This document shows positions 12,200-21,966 of a DNA stretch of 64,000 nucleotides, in pieces (the stretch's first letter is position 1; each line of letters begins with the position of its first letter). A program made the translations under genes and the position numbers. The notes below the pieces were generated by a model that worked only from the letters and a program-made list of their open reading frames with translations, ran no database searches and was not told the DNA's origin. Source of the DNA: Luzula sylvatica (lineage: Eukaryota > Streptophyta > Magnoliopsida > Poales > Juncaceae); the NCBI GenBank assembly GCA_946800325.1, contig OX326959.1:29215115-29279114 (forward strand). Reading direction: 5' to 3'.

Positions 12200-12740
12200 C
12201 ATTTTATTGGCTACCACTATGTAGACAATAATAAATTATTGGCTATCATTCTCTAGCCAATACTTATCTTTTTAGCTACCCACTTGGTAGCTAATAATAT
12301 TTGATAGTCAATAACATTATTGGTGACCGGGTTATATTATTGACTACCACCTAGTCTGTAGCTAATAATTTTTGGAATTTGTATTGAGATTTGTGTTTTT
12401 TCTTGTTAATCATGAAATTTTATGCATATCATTAAATATTCAAATTTCAATGCAAATTCAATGATGAAAAACATTAAGTGTCAAAAAATGATAGTCAATA
12501 ATATTATTATTGACGACCAATTTCAGAGAGCTCGTCAATAATAGTATTGTGGACAACCTATACTATTTGCTACCACCGAAAAGAGTAATAGGCAATAACT
12601 ATTATTGGCGAAGTTGACAATAATAATGAGTATTAACTACCACATTTTTGTGGTAGCTAAAAGTTCCGGAGGCCAAATGGTAGTCAATAATATTATTATT
12701 AGAGATGCAATATTGAATACCACTTATAGGAGACAACCAT
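12200..12740. repeat. cluster of short direct and inverted repeats (TTGGCTACCAC / GTAGCTAATAAT)
   Basis: At least ten variants of ATTATTGGCTACCAC or its reverse complement occur in 540 bp in both orientations. Dense dispersed subterminal repeats of this kind are typical of CACTA/En-Spm ends, but no CACTA terminus was found here, so the assignment is open. Confidence 0.5.
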
Positions 12741-12784
12741 TGATAGCCAATGTGCATATAATATACACATTATTTATACGTACT

Positions 12785-13010
12785 ATTTTACCGTTGATTC
12801 AAAATTGTATTTTCTTTATGGAGGATCTGGGTTTTGGAGCCATGCTCTGTATCTGGATCAATCTACTCAAGCTGCTAGAAGTGAATCTGATTCAACTAAC
12901 AATGTTAGAGGTAATTCACCGTTCTCAACTCAAGTTCGGATCGATGCTCTAATACCAGATTGTCAGGATAAAACTAATTGTCAATTAGTTTCACCAATTT
13001 CAGGACAGTA
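12785..13010 (-). mobile_element. LTR-retrotransposon fragment with primer-binding site
   Basis: On the minus strand, LTR-like sequence ending ...TGACA is followed after 3 nt by TGGTATTAGAGC (12948-12959 in plus coordinates), a one-mismatch match to the initiator-tRNA-Met primer-binding site of plant Copia elements. About 110 bp on is a possible gag start (ATGGCTCC). It breaks at ~12822 into sequence resembling the TGAAGGAAATACA LTR start found at 17.5 kb. A chimeric, truncated remnant. Confidence 0.5.
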
Positions 13011-13503
13011 ACAAGGAACTGGAACGAGAAAAGAACCAGATTAAGAGAAGAGAAAGGAAAGAGAGAAAGAGGAATTATGGTTCATTAAGAATAAGAGTTC
13101 ATCACATTCAACATAACATAATTACTACAATCATCCCTTAAGTACTCTTAAAATTACGCAAGGTAAATAAGTAAATTGCATAATATAAATAACCCTAAAT
13201 GGAATAATACAACGGTACAATTCAATTCATGGGAAGCTCTCCATTTCTGCAATGTTCTTCATTCACGAAAGATCTCCAGTTGAGCCCTCACTCAGGCCCG
13301 GATTTATTCACTCTGATTTTCCTTCCCTTGGATCGGAATAGCATTTGGGCTTTAACTCTCAGTCCCAAACCCTTCTTTTTATTATTAAGACCCGCTCCAA
13401 TATCGTTTCGACCCTTTAGTCCGTTAGTTCCTTCAACTAACCTTAGATCGCCTCTCAATTCTCTTTCAAACCCTGACAACAAAATCATCTATACATCGAG
13501 AGA

Positions 13504-13748
13504 GAGTTCGGTTTCCCTGTGGCCTCACGTGTGAAGCCACATGTGAAACGGCCTGCGTGACAGCATTTCATTGGTCAATACAATATATTTTTGCACATAA
13601 ATCCTTATTTTATTTAAATTAATATCTAGGGGTTTCCGTGAAAGTAGGGGTTTATTTGCAAAAAATCATTGTATTGACCAATGAAACGTTGCCACGCAGG
13701 CAGTTTCACATGTGGCTTCACACGTGATGCCACAGGGAAACCGAACTC
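13504..13748. mobile_element. Mutator-type MITE (245 bp, 9-bp TSD, empty site in copy B)
   Basis: Termini GAGTTCGGTTTCCCTGTGGC and its reverse complement, with the inverted repeat continuing for ~95 bp. Flanked by the perfect 9-bp duplication ATCGAGAGA (13495-13503 and 13749-13757). In copy B (31373 onward) ATCGAGAGA occurs once and uninterrupted, giving a true empty site. A 9-bp TSD with long TIRs is characteristic of MULE-derived MITEs. No coding capacity. Confidence 0.9.
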
Positions 13749-14228
13749 ATCGAGAGAGGGGATCTTTCGCCATGAGAGAGAGAAGGGGATCTTCTTGTCA
13801 TGAGGGAGTACAATGAATCAGTGTTGGTTTGTTTCTCCCGGCAGTTTCATTCTATTGCAATAATTGATTAATATTAACACAAATGCAGTAAACACAAATG
13901 CAGTAATTCGGTGTCTATTAAATATACATCTGCAGTAATTAGACCAAATATTTTTCTAAAAAAAATATATTTAGACCAAATATCACAATCCAAACAAATG
14001 ATTTAGATTAATTACAGTAATTATCAGTACTAACTCTCGTAACTACATCAATCTAAACTGCATCAATCTAAACATGCCCTTAATGCCATGCTGACCTCTT
14101 AGGCGTCTAGGATTGAATTACAACTCCGTTCGGGGCTTCCTTTTCTCTCCGTGGCATTCATCTACTAGCAACTCGTGTTCTTCCTCTTTCATACTTGCAT
14201 AGTAATTTTAAGCTAGTATATAGTACGC

Positions 14229-14458
14229 GACGATGGCTAAGATACTTAATTAAGTATCATGAGTTCGGTATTTAAAATTTTTTGACCATTAAATTTGTTT
14301 TGAGATTTGTGTATTTAATGATGAGCATTAGTTTATGGAAATCATTAATGATGAGTATAAATATTATTAAAAAACACAAATCTCAAATTAAATTCAATGA
14401 TAAAAAAAATCCTAAGTATCAAACTCATGATACTTAATTGAATATCTTAGCCATCCTC
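14229..14458. mobile_element. foldback MITE, Mutator-like (9-bp TSD), copy in segment A
   Basis: A ~230-bp inverted-repeat element whose ends read GA(C/G)GATGGCTAAGATA, with arms of ~90 bp. Flanks ATAGTACGC (14220-14228) and ATAGTATGC (14459-14467) are a 9-bp TSD with one mutation; in copy B both sides are identical. It predates the segmental duplication. It lies ~230 bp upstream of the peptide ATG, so it is part of that gene's promoter region. Confidence 0.8.
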
Positions 14459-14694
14459 ATAGTATGCCTCTTCCACGGTGAAAATATTTTCTTAAATTAA
14501 AAATAAAAATAAAATAAAATGTGCAAGATATTCATGCTAAGCCACGGTAGAATTAATTATGACACTTTATGCAAGGTATCTTTGTTAGGCACCCCTACGA
14601 GATTTTCATTGTTAGATATAATGATATATACATAATAAAACAAGTTGGCATTGATTTGATTCTCAATAATTAAGCTAGTTAAAAGAAGAGGATA

Positions 14695-15177
14695 ATGATT
14701 TTCAATGTACTTGTTGTTGTGAACATCTTGTTAATCGTTACACCATATCCTACCTCTTCGGCAAAAACTCAAGAATTACTACCATCTGTTCCACTAAATC
14801 TCGAGAAAACAAACCATATTGCAGCCGGTAATTAAACCTTTATTTCTCTTGCTTAGCAGTTCGATACATTCGTATGACAATCACTAATACAAGCTGATAA
14901 TACTGTTTCTGTAACGTAACGTATTCGAGCAAAGCTTGACCTTACTTCAATTTATCAGAAAAATGTTCTAGCTGCCCATTCTATGGTATATTTGTAGATT
15001 TTTGCATTCGATGATTTTTTTTATTAAATAGGAGAAGAAAAAAGTGGAATGACCGGAGATGGAGAAGAAAAGTTAGCTCCGGCTTTGCGTACCCCATTGC
15101 TCCTCCCACCGCGCATTCCTCCAACACCGAAGGCTACATACACGAGTTTCAAGCATTCGATCACACACAGAGTCTAA
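14695..15177 (+). CDS. putative small secreted peptide precursor, gene 2 (two exons, 92 aa)
   Basis: Exon 1 is 14695-14827 and exon 2 is 15032-15177, with a 204-bp GT-AG intron (GCCG|GTAATTAAA ... ATTAAATAG|GAGAAG), phase 1 exactly as in gene 1. The stop is TAA at 15175-15177. Residues 1-23 form a strongly hydrophobic signal peptide, followed by KTQELLPSVPLNL. The mature chain is acidic in the middle (GEEKS, GDGEEKL), then PLLLPPRIPPTPKA and a basic tail ending HSITHRV. No cysteines. It shares QEL.P, DGEEK, PRIP..PKA, the intron position and ~170 bp of upstream sequence with gene 1, so they are paralogues. Copy B (32.3 kb) differs in exon 2 by mostly silent changes. I know no matching named family. 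The intact frame across a spliced junction in two diverged paralogues argues that it is real. Confidence 0.72.
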
Positions 15178-15302
15178 TTGAGCTGCTAGATTCTTTGTAA
15201 AAATTGGATTAAATATTTTAAAAATAATTATGTTCCAAATAAATAAATTTTGTATGAGATAACTTTGCTATCTGTGTGCCTATGGGTTCAATGGGAAAAA
15301 GA

Positions 15303-15398
15303 AGAAGAGATAACCTAACTATGATCATTCCGGCACCACCAAATGTTGCACGAGTTTCTCACACGACTCGAAACTTAAATCTAGAGTTTGAACACTAA
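15303..15398 (+). pseudogene. orphan exon-2 fragment of the secreted-peptide family
   Basis: Reading frame RRRDNLTMIIPAPPNVARV... ends at TAA (15396-15398). At DNA level, ATTCC-G-ACCACCAAA...CGAGTTT aligns with the end of gene 1 exon 2 (ATTCCTGTACCACCAAAGGC...CGAGTTT). No signal-peptide exon lies close upstream; gene 2 ends only ~125 bp before. It is best read as the relic of a further tandem copy of the gene 1 type. Confidence 0.5.
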
Positions 15399-15784
15399 CA
15401 ATGCTGTGATGCTGTAACCTTTAAAAGTACTAGATTTCATCTAGATGAAGCGACTTCATTATATTCATTCAATCAGTAAAATAAAATAATTATATTATTT
15501 AAAATCTGACATATTATTAATAGATATAAAATTAAGAAATTTTCAGTCACCAGACCCGTTCACGTCACCGCGTCGACCAGGGCCGTCGGATGAGCTTTCT
15601 CTTGGGCGATGTGCACCTGGTCCATTGATCGGGTGCGTGTGACGGGTGTTCGTGAGCCGAAGAATCCCGGATTGATTTTTCTATTTGGTCTACGTTGCGG
15701 TGTGTGTTGTCTGGTTTGTGTTCGAATAATTGTTTTGTGTTGACAATTTTTTTTTGTAAGGTTGTGTTCGTGGACCAAATTGTA
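15399..15784. other. no gene assigned
   Basis: From 15546 the sequence becomes GC-richer (GTCACCGCGTCGACC...) and a minus-strand ORF (15560-15895) crosses into the LTR. Probably retroelement-derived, but no domain recognised. Confidence 0.4.
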
Positions 15785-17326
15785 TGTTATAAGTATATAC
15801 CACATGAAATTGATCACAGAGAAGGATTGCATGCACTTGTAGTTGTTATTCTCGCTGTTCCAATCCTCGATAACACGTGCGTCCCATTCCCGCACGATTC
15901 GACACCTTCGATGGAGCTCCGATTTGTCATATACAACCGGATCACATCCGGTTTGTCCTTCATCTTAATCTCCTTTGATCACAATAGAGGATTTCAGATG
16001 AAATCCCTCTACTCGTATCCATCTCGAGCCTTCGTCTCTCGGTTACACACGATTCCCCTAAAATCGTCGTAAACTTCCTTGATCAACCAATCTCTCATGG
16101 TGTTCAACTTGTCTCACAAGTTTTCTCTCTTTCTTAGAATCTAATTCTGTCCCAAAAATTGGCTTAGAGAGAGAAGAAGAAAAAGATCTCCAGATCTAAT
16201 ATTAACACCACAATTAATGGAGGATTAATGAGTATAAAGAAAACTGTCAATCCAGAATTTGGATCACAGTCAGTCATGACGCACGAAATGGTGCGTCGTG
16301 ACGGACGTGTCACAGTTACTGAAAACAACCATTATTCTTGTACTCTGTCATGACGAACCAACCTGTCTGTCATGATGCATCTCCGTCATGACGCACAAAC
16401 CAGTCCGTCATGACACTATACTCACAGATTGGTCTGCACAGAAATATACTATGGTCCGTCATGACTAGAGGTGGCAAATCCGGCCCGAACCCGAAAAAAC
16501 CGCCCGACTCGCCCGAGGTCCGACTCGCCCGTGACCCAAAAAATTTAGAAAATTCAAACGACCGAACCCGTCCGACACGAACCCGAGAAGTCCGACCCAA
16601 AATTGACCCGGTGTGACATATTATAATTATTATTCCGACCTAACTCAACCCGAATCCGAGTTGTCCGAAACCCGATAAACCCGATTATGACAAGTCCGAA
16701 CTCAAATAGTCCGAACCCAAATTGACCCGATGTTATCATTTTTTTAATTCAATCTATTAACTAATCTCTGTAATATTATATTTATTACATTTTTCGAGAG
16801 TGAGATGACGGCCGTGCTTTCAAATAAAAAAATGAGACCTGAATTTGGATAATAGTTTAATTTTATATCCAATATTTTGACAAAATTGATTTATAGAATC
16901 ATTAAAAAAAATTCGACACAACCCGAATTTTACTAATCCGAATTCTGAAATAATCCGAATCCGGAACAAACCGCGTCTGCCAATCACCCCGAACTTGAAA
17001 ATCCGACCCGACTATAATTTTCAACCCGAAATTGATCCGACCAAATATGGTCCGATCCGAACCCACCTTGATCCGAATTGACTTAAACCCGATGAGATCC
17101 GAACCCAAAAATTTCCCCGAAACCTGTTGGGTTCAGTCCGAAACCGCCCAAACCGCCTGTTTGCCACCTCTAGTCATGACGGACCATACCTTGCGTCACG
17201 ACGCACAGTGTAATTTCTATCATATTTGCATAATCATATTATGCATCCAATCATATTATGCATCAAATCATACTATGGTCCATCATGTGTACAATCTACT
17301 AGTTGATTATAACTGTATTTCCTTCA
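15785..17326 (-). mobile_element. LTR (palindrome-rich family), minus orientation, split by a hAT element
   Basis: Reverse complement of the LTRs at 17538-18444 and 18510-19503. Its start (TGAAGGAAATACAG, complement ends at 17326) and body match, but the expected ...CCCAACA end is missing, so it is truncated near 15785. The U3-like part carries repeated CCGTCATGACG palindromes at 16270-16465 and again past the inserted element at 16466-17172. No internal region or polypurine tract adjoins it at 17327, so it is a fragment or solo LTR. Confidence 0.7.
16466..17172. mobile_element. hAT-like non-autonomous element with CCGAACC-rich interior
   Basis: Ends TAGAGGTGGCAAA...TTTGCCACCTCTA form a 13-bp perfect TIR. 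The 8-bp flanks GTCATGAC are identical (16458-16465, 17173-17180), which defines a hAT-type insertion. The 707-bp interior is mostly degenerate CCGAACCC / TCCGACCC repeats, plus AT-rich spacer at ~16740-16910. No transposase. The ORFs in it are repeat artefacts. Confidence 0.88.
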
Positions 17327-17354
17327 TGTAGTGCTTTGAAAACAACCTACTGCC

Positions 17355-18444
17355 ATCGTTAAACGAACCTACACGGTCCCACAACGAGTCGTACTATGTC
17401 GGACTTGACTGCAAGTTTTGGCACATGAGATGTGCATAGTTTAATGTATTTGATACGCGATCTATATTCTCTATTTTAGTGCATATATGATATATGCATG
17501 AGTACCTTTTGGTTAGATCTGAAACTGAGTGGGAGACTGAAGGAAATACAGTTTTTGGATCAACTAGAAGAACGTAAAAATAAGGATGATGAAATGGTTG
17601 AGTTCAGAATGAGATTGTGTAAACTCAGGAATCAGGAGATGGTTCGTTCGAACGGACAAAGATGGTCCGTTCGAACGGACTATGGTACGTTTGAATGAAT
17701 GGGTTATTCAGTTCGAACGCATCTGTGTAGATCTGGAACACAATAACAGTGGCTAGTCCGTTCGAACGAACCTTAAGGTGCGTTCGAACGGACTATGTTC
17801 CGAATTTTGTGTTGGCAGTTTTTTTATCTCCAATTAATTGTCCTGTAATTATTGGTATGATCTGAGATTAATGATATTAATCCTCAGATCTGGAAGAAAG
17901 AAAGACACATAAATTTGGTGTATTATTCTTCATCCTCTTCCTCAAGAAAAGCCATTAGAGTGAGAAAGAGAATTTGGAGAAAGGTTTTCAAATTCATATT
18001 CAAGCAAGTTTATGCGTGAGTATACTAGGAGGATTCACGTGTAACCGGAAGGCGAGAACTCGAGGTGGATACGGGTAGAGAGATCTCAGTTGAGATCTTT
18101 TATTGTGATCCAAGAAGAGCAAGAACGAGCAAGGTCAGAGCTTAACCGGAACGGATCCGGTTGTATACGACAAGGCGAAGCTTCATCGACGGTATCGAAT
18201 CGTGCGGGCGTGTGATGCACGTGTTGCCGAAGAACGGAGCGAGAAGAGCAACTATAAGCGCGTGTCAACCCTTCTCCGTGATCAATTTCAAGTGATATGA
18301 CACTATATATAATAGTTATATATTAGTAGTTGCATGTAGATTAAGGTTCGTATCATGAAGTCGATGGCGTGGTCCTCGGGATCGGGTCGGACCGGGTCCT
18401 TCATTCCGCTGCGTGGGACTCGGTAGGGACGTCGATACCCAACA
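17355..18444 (+). mobile_element. LTR with adjoining 3' internal end (GTTCGAAC-palindrome type)
   Basis: 17355-17537 matches (reversed) 42158-42327 and ends in a polypurine tract, GAGTGGGAGAC. The LTR then runs from TGAAGGAAATACAG (17538) to GATACCCAACA (18444), 907 bp, with canonical TG...CA ends. The U3-like part has CCGTTCGAACGG palindromes where sister LTRs have CCGTCATGACGG. 17498-17698 is open by chance. No gag or pol is present, so the superfamily is undetermined. Confidence 0.75.
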
Positions 18445-19503
18445 TGTTATGTGTACATGAGATGTGCACTAGTGCTTTTTTTAGTTGGATCTTGAACTGA
18501 GTGGGAGACGGAAGAAAATACAGTTATATATCAACTAGTAAATTGTACACATGAGAATAGATGAACGTACATGTTCGTCGATACGATTGGATGCATAATA
18601 AGATTATGCAAATCTGACAGAAAATAAATTGTCCGTCAAGACGGACTGGTGGTCCGTCGTGACGGACCAGAAGAGTTTTTCTGACAGATTGCACAGTTTA
18701 TACACAGTCCGTCATGACGGACCAAGGGAATTTTTGTGTGCCAATCTGTGAGTATGAGTGGTGACGGACTGGTTGTCCGTCATGACTGAGGTGCGTCATG
18801 ACGGGCAATATGATCCGTTATGACGGACTATGGAGATAACGACTCTATCAGTAATCGTGACTAGTGCGTCATGACGGACTACAATGCGTCATGACGGACA
18901 ATGATCCAAATTCTGGATTGGTAGTTTTTCTTAGGATACTCATTAATTCTCAATTAATTGTGGCTTGATGATAAGATCAAGGTCAGCCATCCATCTCTCT
19001 GTGATTCATTCTTTGATAGAAATTATCTTGTGAGACAAGTAAGTTTGAGAGAAGAAAGAGATTGATTCTTGAGCAAGTTTACGACGATTTTAGGAGAATC
19101 GTGCGTAATCGAGAGACGAAGCTCACGGTGGATACGGGTAGAGAGGTTTCAGCTGAAGCCTTCGCTGTGATCTAATTAAGCGATTTTACTTAAATCGGAG
19201 CTTCGAGCAAGATTTTAGGAATCGTTCGAATGAACCACTCCCGGGAACTTCGAGCAAGATATCGAATCGCGCGGGCGTGGGACGTGCATGTTACCGGAAT
19301 CGAAGCGAGCAAGCAGCAACTACGTGAACAACCTGTCTTTGTGATTCACGCAGTATGATTCTATGTATATAATAGTTATATTCATAGTTGTAGTTGCAAT
19401 TCATGGTTCGTGCTTCGGATCGGTGACATGGTCCTCGTGAATGGGCTGGATCGGGTCTCTCAATCCCCTGCGCGGGGCTCGGTAGCGATGCCGATACCCA
19501 ACA
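18445..19503 (+). mobile_element. second LTR in the same orientation (GTCATGAC-palindrome type)
   Basis: A 65-bp remnant ending in AACTGAGTGGGAGAC (polypurine tract) precedes an LTR from 18510 (GGAAGAAAATACAG, the initial TG mutated) to ...GATACCCAACA at 19503. It has many TCCGTCATGACGGAC-type palindromes at 18630-18900. It differs too much from the LTR at 17538 to be its partner, so the tandem arrangement is two elements with internal deletion or recombination. A short patch near 19223-19250 matches the LTR fragment just downstream. Confidence 0.7.
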
Positions 19504-19736
19504 CGGACCCTATGGTTCATTCGAACGAACCATTCTCTGTCTCATTTATGTATTAATTTCAAATAACATTCATAGTAGTCCGTTCGAACGGACCCTAAGG
19601 TTCGTTCGAATGAACCACTCCCTGGAACTTAACTCTGCATAATCTTATTATGCATTTACTTAAATCAATGAATACTCATGTTCATATATCCTTATAAGTA
19701 CACTTTTACCATTGATCCAAAAATATATTTCCTTCA
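19504..19736 (-). mobile_element. truncated LTR, minus orientation (GTTCGAAC type)
   Basis: Ends with the reverse complement of the LTR start (...TGTATTTCCTTCA-like, 19736) and holds CCGTTCGAACGG palindromes. It abuts the preceding LTR head to tail and a Copia pol fragment on the other side, so it is broken at both ends. Confidence 0.65.
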
Positions 19737-19744
19737 TATCTTAC

Positions 19745-20112
19745 CTTGATATTGAGTAACGTCGAATTGCTTACAATTTTCATCCGCGTCTAGCTTCATT
19801 GCCATTGGAGTATCACATTCTTCGATTGTTCCATGTTGAATCATTTTAAAAGCTCTCCAGTGTAGTTGGCTTGAATAAAGAAGATCTCCTCCTCAGTTTG
19901 TTTGATTTGCAATCCAATGAAAAAAAATGTGAGAACTCCCATTATGATCATCTCGATTTCACTACTTATCAAATTCGAGAATTTCTCGACAAGTGTCACA
20001 TTACTAGGTCCAAAAATAATATCATCCACACATTACCGCGTTCGAATCCATGTGAAAGGAGGAAGGTTGAAAGTCTTCCGTACCATGCACTTGGTGCTTG
20101 TTTCGAACTGCA
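19745..20112 (-). pseudogene. Copia-type reverse transcriptase fragment
   Basis: Minus strand, from ~20110 downward: K-Q-A-P-S-A-W-Y-G-R-L-S-T-F-L-L, then after a small deletion (V)DDIIFG...FSNLISSEIEM, F-I-G-L-Q-I-K-Q-T-E-E, and Y-T-G-E-L-L-K. These are consecutive motifs of Ty1/Copia reverse transcriptase, including the DD catalytic box. The segment between GFERG and VDD is deleted, a frameshift separates the parts, and integrase and RNase H are absent. Dead element; not demonstrably part of the adjacent LTR. Confidence 0.75.
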
Positions 20113-20970
20113 TGCATCGGCTCTGTGACTTAATTCATATTTTCAACTTTTAACAATTTTTAATTTGGTGATGCTTTGCTAATTAACTAGTAATTGAAAT
20201 AATGCAAAAAATAGTTAACAAAGAGAAACAATAGCAAACAAACCAAATTGATGCACAATATGATTACAGAGTTCGGTGGAGAGTTGCTTACTTTAACTCT
20301 CATTTAATTGTTAGTCGACCGAATCAACGTGCACAAGTACCTACGTCTACGGAGATGCCGTGCGGCCAATTTGTGCCTTTTGAATAATCTATTCACTTTA
20401 CCGAATAAATGGATTACATGGTTTCCACAATTGATTTACATTGTTCTATCGATATGGATTGGGCATTTACTTGGAAGAATTGCTAGCCTAACAAGAAATA
20501 CTAAGAAGAACTAACAAATCTAACCTAACAGATTCGGTCACACGTGTTGGAAAATTTCATTAAAGATTTGGAAGAGAATGAATTTTATCTCGAGATTATC
20601 TTGATTGAATTTGAGCTCTAACACTGGCTATCCCTCTCTGGTTTTGCTTAGAATAATTTTGATGAATAGTTGGTGAGAAAAAGGTTAGAGATGAGATATT
20701 TATGGAAGTAGGATACTCATCTCAAAATCTTGTTTGACAACCTACTTCGTTTAAACGCACATGAGGTTCGTTGAAACAAATTCCCATCAAACTTGCCGTT
20801 GTAAATTGAAATCAAGACTTTTTGTACTATGTATTTAAACGCATGTATATATCGTTTAAACGAATATTCCAATTTCTAGGGTTTTAAATTACTTGTGTTC
20901 AAACGAATGTGAGCTTCGTTTGCACGCTGTCTGAATTTTTTTTACTTCATTTATCCCTTGTGACAAACAC
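20113..20970. other. no gene; CGTTTAAACG palindromes at 20741-20935
   Basis: The plus-strand ORF at 20308-20514 has no recognisable domain. The last 230 bp carry CGTTTAAACG / CGTTCAAACG-like palindromes in the same style as the neighbouring LTRs, suggesting a third, more diverged member. Confidence 0.4.
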
Positions 20971-21961
20971 TGTTGGGAATTCTATCCGTCCCCGGGCCCG
21001 CGCAGCGGATATGTAGGCCCGGTCCGGTTCCCTTAATCCAAGATCACGCCATGACTTCGAAGGGTACGATGCAAATAAGAAGATTAGATTCATACCAGTG
21101 CAAAATTGATTGCACACGACGGGTTGATTGCTAGTCTTCTTTCTCCTGTCACGTTGGTGACAATCCGCGCGTCCCACACCACGCGTCTTTCACCGCTCGT
21201 TGACCGTTCTCTTTCTCCCTCGGGTTGATCACAACCGAAGAGCCACAAGTGTCGCTCCTCTACTTGTATCCACCGTGAGTCGGAGTTCGTCGGTCGCGGG
21301 TGCAACTGCCTAGACGATGCACCGGCGAACTTGCTTGATCGATTGATTCTCTATACCGAAAAACTCCTTTTCTCGGTTCTCTCTCTTTACACCCTTTCAC
21401 TCTCTAGAAAGATGTCTCTCTATAATTCTGGAATATTCTGAATAATCCGAATGATTGGACTGAATGAAGCATTATCTGATGAGAGAGAATTATCCTATTT
21501 ATATCATATAGGATTATGATTGGCCAAAAGACATGTATATCCAATATACACTCTTTCACACAGAAAGTTGCATGAACTTGTTCAGTATTCTGTCCATACG
21601 AAATTGGTAAATTCCTTTCACAAAAAATCAACCTACACGAAAGTTGTAGATAATCTTATTATATACCCAACCCAATTTGGCCTGGCCCAATTTGAGTTCG
21701 TATGCAAAAGTTATGACTGTTTTACTAACTGTATGTCATACTGTTGCACCCTTTCGGTATTTCATAGAAACGACACATATACTTCGTTCATATGAAATAT
21801 ATTTCTACATGAATGTTGTAGATAATCTTATTATCTATCTAACCCAATTTGAACCATTCAAATTGGATTTTCCTACTGAAAGATATGACCACGAATGTAC
21901 GCTTACATTCGTTTATCCTTGTGTACACTTTTACGGTTGATCCGAAACTGTATTTCCTTCA
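20971..21961 (-). mobile_element. solo LTR with 5-bp target-site duplication
   Basis: Plus-strand ends TGTTGGGAATT...TATTTCCTTCA are the reverse complement of this family's TGAAGG...CCCAACA ends. Both sides are flanked by AACAC (20966-20970, 21962-21966). A complete LTR with a TSD and no internal region is a solo LTR left by recombination. It contains the TATCCACCGTGA block shared with the LTRs at 41.5 and 30.1 kb. Confidence 0.85.
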
Positions 21962-21966
21962 AACAC

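Larger units (their letters stand above)
13109..15247 (+). repeat. segmental duplication, copy A
   Basis: This segment is repeated in the same orientation at 30983-39130 at high identity, from CAACATAAC...TAATTAC to CCAAATAAATAAA. Excluding insertions the copies are ~1.88 kb. Copy A alone has the Mutator-type MITE at 13504-13748; copy B alone has the LINE. Both have the MITE at 14229-14458 and the secreted-peptide gene. Alignability stops abruptly at both ends. Confidence 0.9.

Noticed and set aside
13229..13534. 101-codon ORF also partly present at 31221-31424
   Set aside because: The similarity is due to the segmental duplication; the frames differ between copies, the ORF ends inside the MITE, and no domain is seen.
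16410..17108. ORFs rich in R, P, S and G around 16.4-17.1 kb and similar ones at 39.9-40.7 and 59.0-59.3 kb
   Set aside because: Translations of microsatellite-like interiors of hAT elements bounded by TIRs and 8-bp TSDs.
17538..19503. A complete LTR retrotransposon formed by the LTRs at 17538 and 18510
   Set aside because: Only 65 bp lie between them, both are preceded by a polypurine tract, and their palindrome types differ, so they are not a 5'/3' pair.
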